The notes below the pieces were generated by a model. The model was not told the origin of the DNA and searched no databases. It saw only the letters and a list, made by a program, of their open reading frames with translations. Shown here piece by piece: positions 5,457 through 5,693 of a DNA stretch of 5,693 bases (positions within the stretch are counted from its first letter, which is position 1; the number at the start of each line of letters is the position of its first letter). Source of the stretch: Oscillospiraceae bacterium (GTDB lineage: Bacteria; Bacillota_A; Clostridia; Oscillospirales; Oscillospiraceae); contig JAFXAV010000021.1 of assembly GCA_017516785.1 (NCBI GenBank), positions 1-5,693 on the forward strand. The letters are read 5' to 3'. The position numbers were made by a program, and so were the translations under genes.

Positions 5457-5554
5457 TATGGTGGGTTTCCGCCAAAATCACCGACCCTGGGTTAGTTCCG
5501 GTCATTTCGATGGGTTTTCACGGGGCGTCAACTATCCGAAAAGAGGTAAACACA
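5457..5554 (+). other. Leader of about 98 nt of the zinc-ribbon mRNA
   Basis: Between the expected transcription start and the ATG lies a leader without a long open frame. It contains short self-complementary pieces: GGTG (5460-5463) with CACC (5479-5482), GACC with GGTC around 5483-5503, and ACCC-T-GGGT. It ends with AAGAGGT (5541-5547), 7 nt before the start codon. I do not recognise a known riboswitch class, and the structures are short. Confidence 0.35.
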
Positions 5555-5693
5555 ATGTACGAAGACAAGACTTTAGTTTGCAAAGAGTGCGGCAACGAAT
5601 TCGTTTTCACCGCCGGTGAGCAGGAATTCTACGCAGAGCGCGGCTTCCAGAACGAGCCCCAGCGCTGCAAGGCATGCCGTGACGCTCGCAAGA
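5555..5693 (+). CDS. Small zinc-ribbon domain protein, 3' end outside window
   Basis: The visible 46 residues open MYEDKTLVCKECGNEFVFTA, continue through GEQEFYAERGFQNEPQRCKA, and reach CRDARK at the window edge. Cys9-x2-Cys12 and Cys38-x2-Cys41 form a four-cysteine zinc ribbon, with the aromatic block EFVFTAGEQEFYAERGF between the pairs. This matches a family of short, uncharacterised zinc-ribbon proteins common in Firmicutes, often annotated only as zinc-ribbon domain containing protein; the family match is from memory. The start ATG is supported by AAGAGGT 7 nt upstream and by the dedicated consensus promoter. The strong promoter suggests high expression, possibly repressible. A nucleic-acid or ribosome-linked role is possible, but nothing visible proves it. 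Confidence 0.88.
   Translation, partial: MYEDKTLVCKECGNEFVFTAGEQEFYAERGFQNEPQRCKACRDARK

Overview
The window looks like a chromosomal segment from a fairly GC-rich member of the Clostridia, probably a gut Oscillospirales/Ruminococcaceae-type Firmicute. This rests on gene content (ATP-dependent PEP carboxykinase, a clostridial-type lipoprotein, ruvC-ruvA-ruvB order), strong purine-rich ribosome binding sites, sigma-A promoters with TATAAT boxes, and the types of intergenic repeat present. The organism assignment is inference; no rRNA or tRNA gene is present to confirm it. All genes lie on the + strand.

Layout. (1) 1-931: the 3' part of pckA (gluconeogenic/anaplerotic PEP carboxykinase), followed by a perfect 12-bp hairpin and a short heptamer-periodic repeat patch. 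(2) 1043-2461: a one-gene unit with a sigma-A promoter carrying a perfect dyad in its spacer, a 437-aa lipoprotein of unknown function, and a strong intrinsic terminator with a TTCG loop. (3) 2479-5372: a Holliday-junction operon. A promoter drives a 61-aa membrane protein, ruvC (junction resolvase), ruvA (junction-binding subunit) and ruvB (branch-migration AAA+ motor). (4) Between ruvA and ruvB sits a 454-bp cassette (3858-4311): inverted, hairpin-forming arms of 57 and 52 bp around a small DUF559/Vsr-like nuclease gene that is AT-richer than its neighbours. (5) 5422-5693: a consensus promoter with a perfect dyad in its spacer, a leader of about 100 nt, and the start of a small zinc-ribbon protein that runs off the window.

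The most notable item is the nuclease cassette. Each arm folds as two successive hairpins and then a shared 10-base tail. Between the two arms the basal pair of the first hairpin is swapped (C-G versus G-C), and the second hairpin keeps a 6-bp stem although its sequence differs. Structure therefore appears conserved more than sequence. The left arm supplies the nuclease gene's ribosome binding site, and the right arm encodes its last residues and stop codon, so gene and repeats form one unit. Removing 3858-4311 leaves a 30-nt ruvA-ruvB gap, almost the same as the 31-nt ruvC-ruvA gap. This fits a clean insertion into a working operon of the very pathway that resolves branched DNA.
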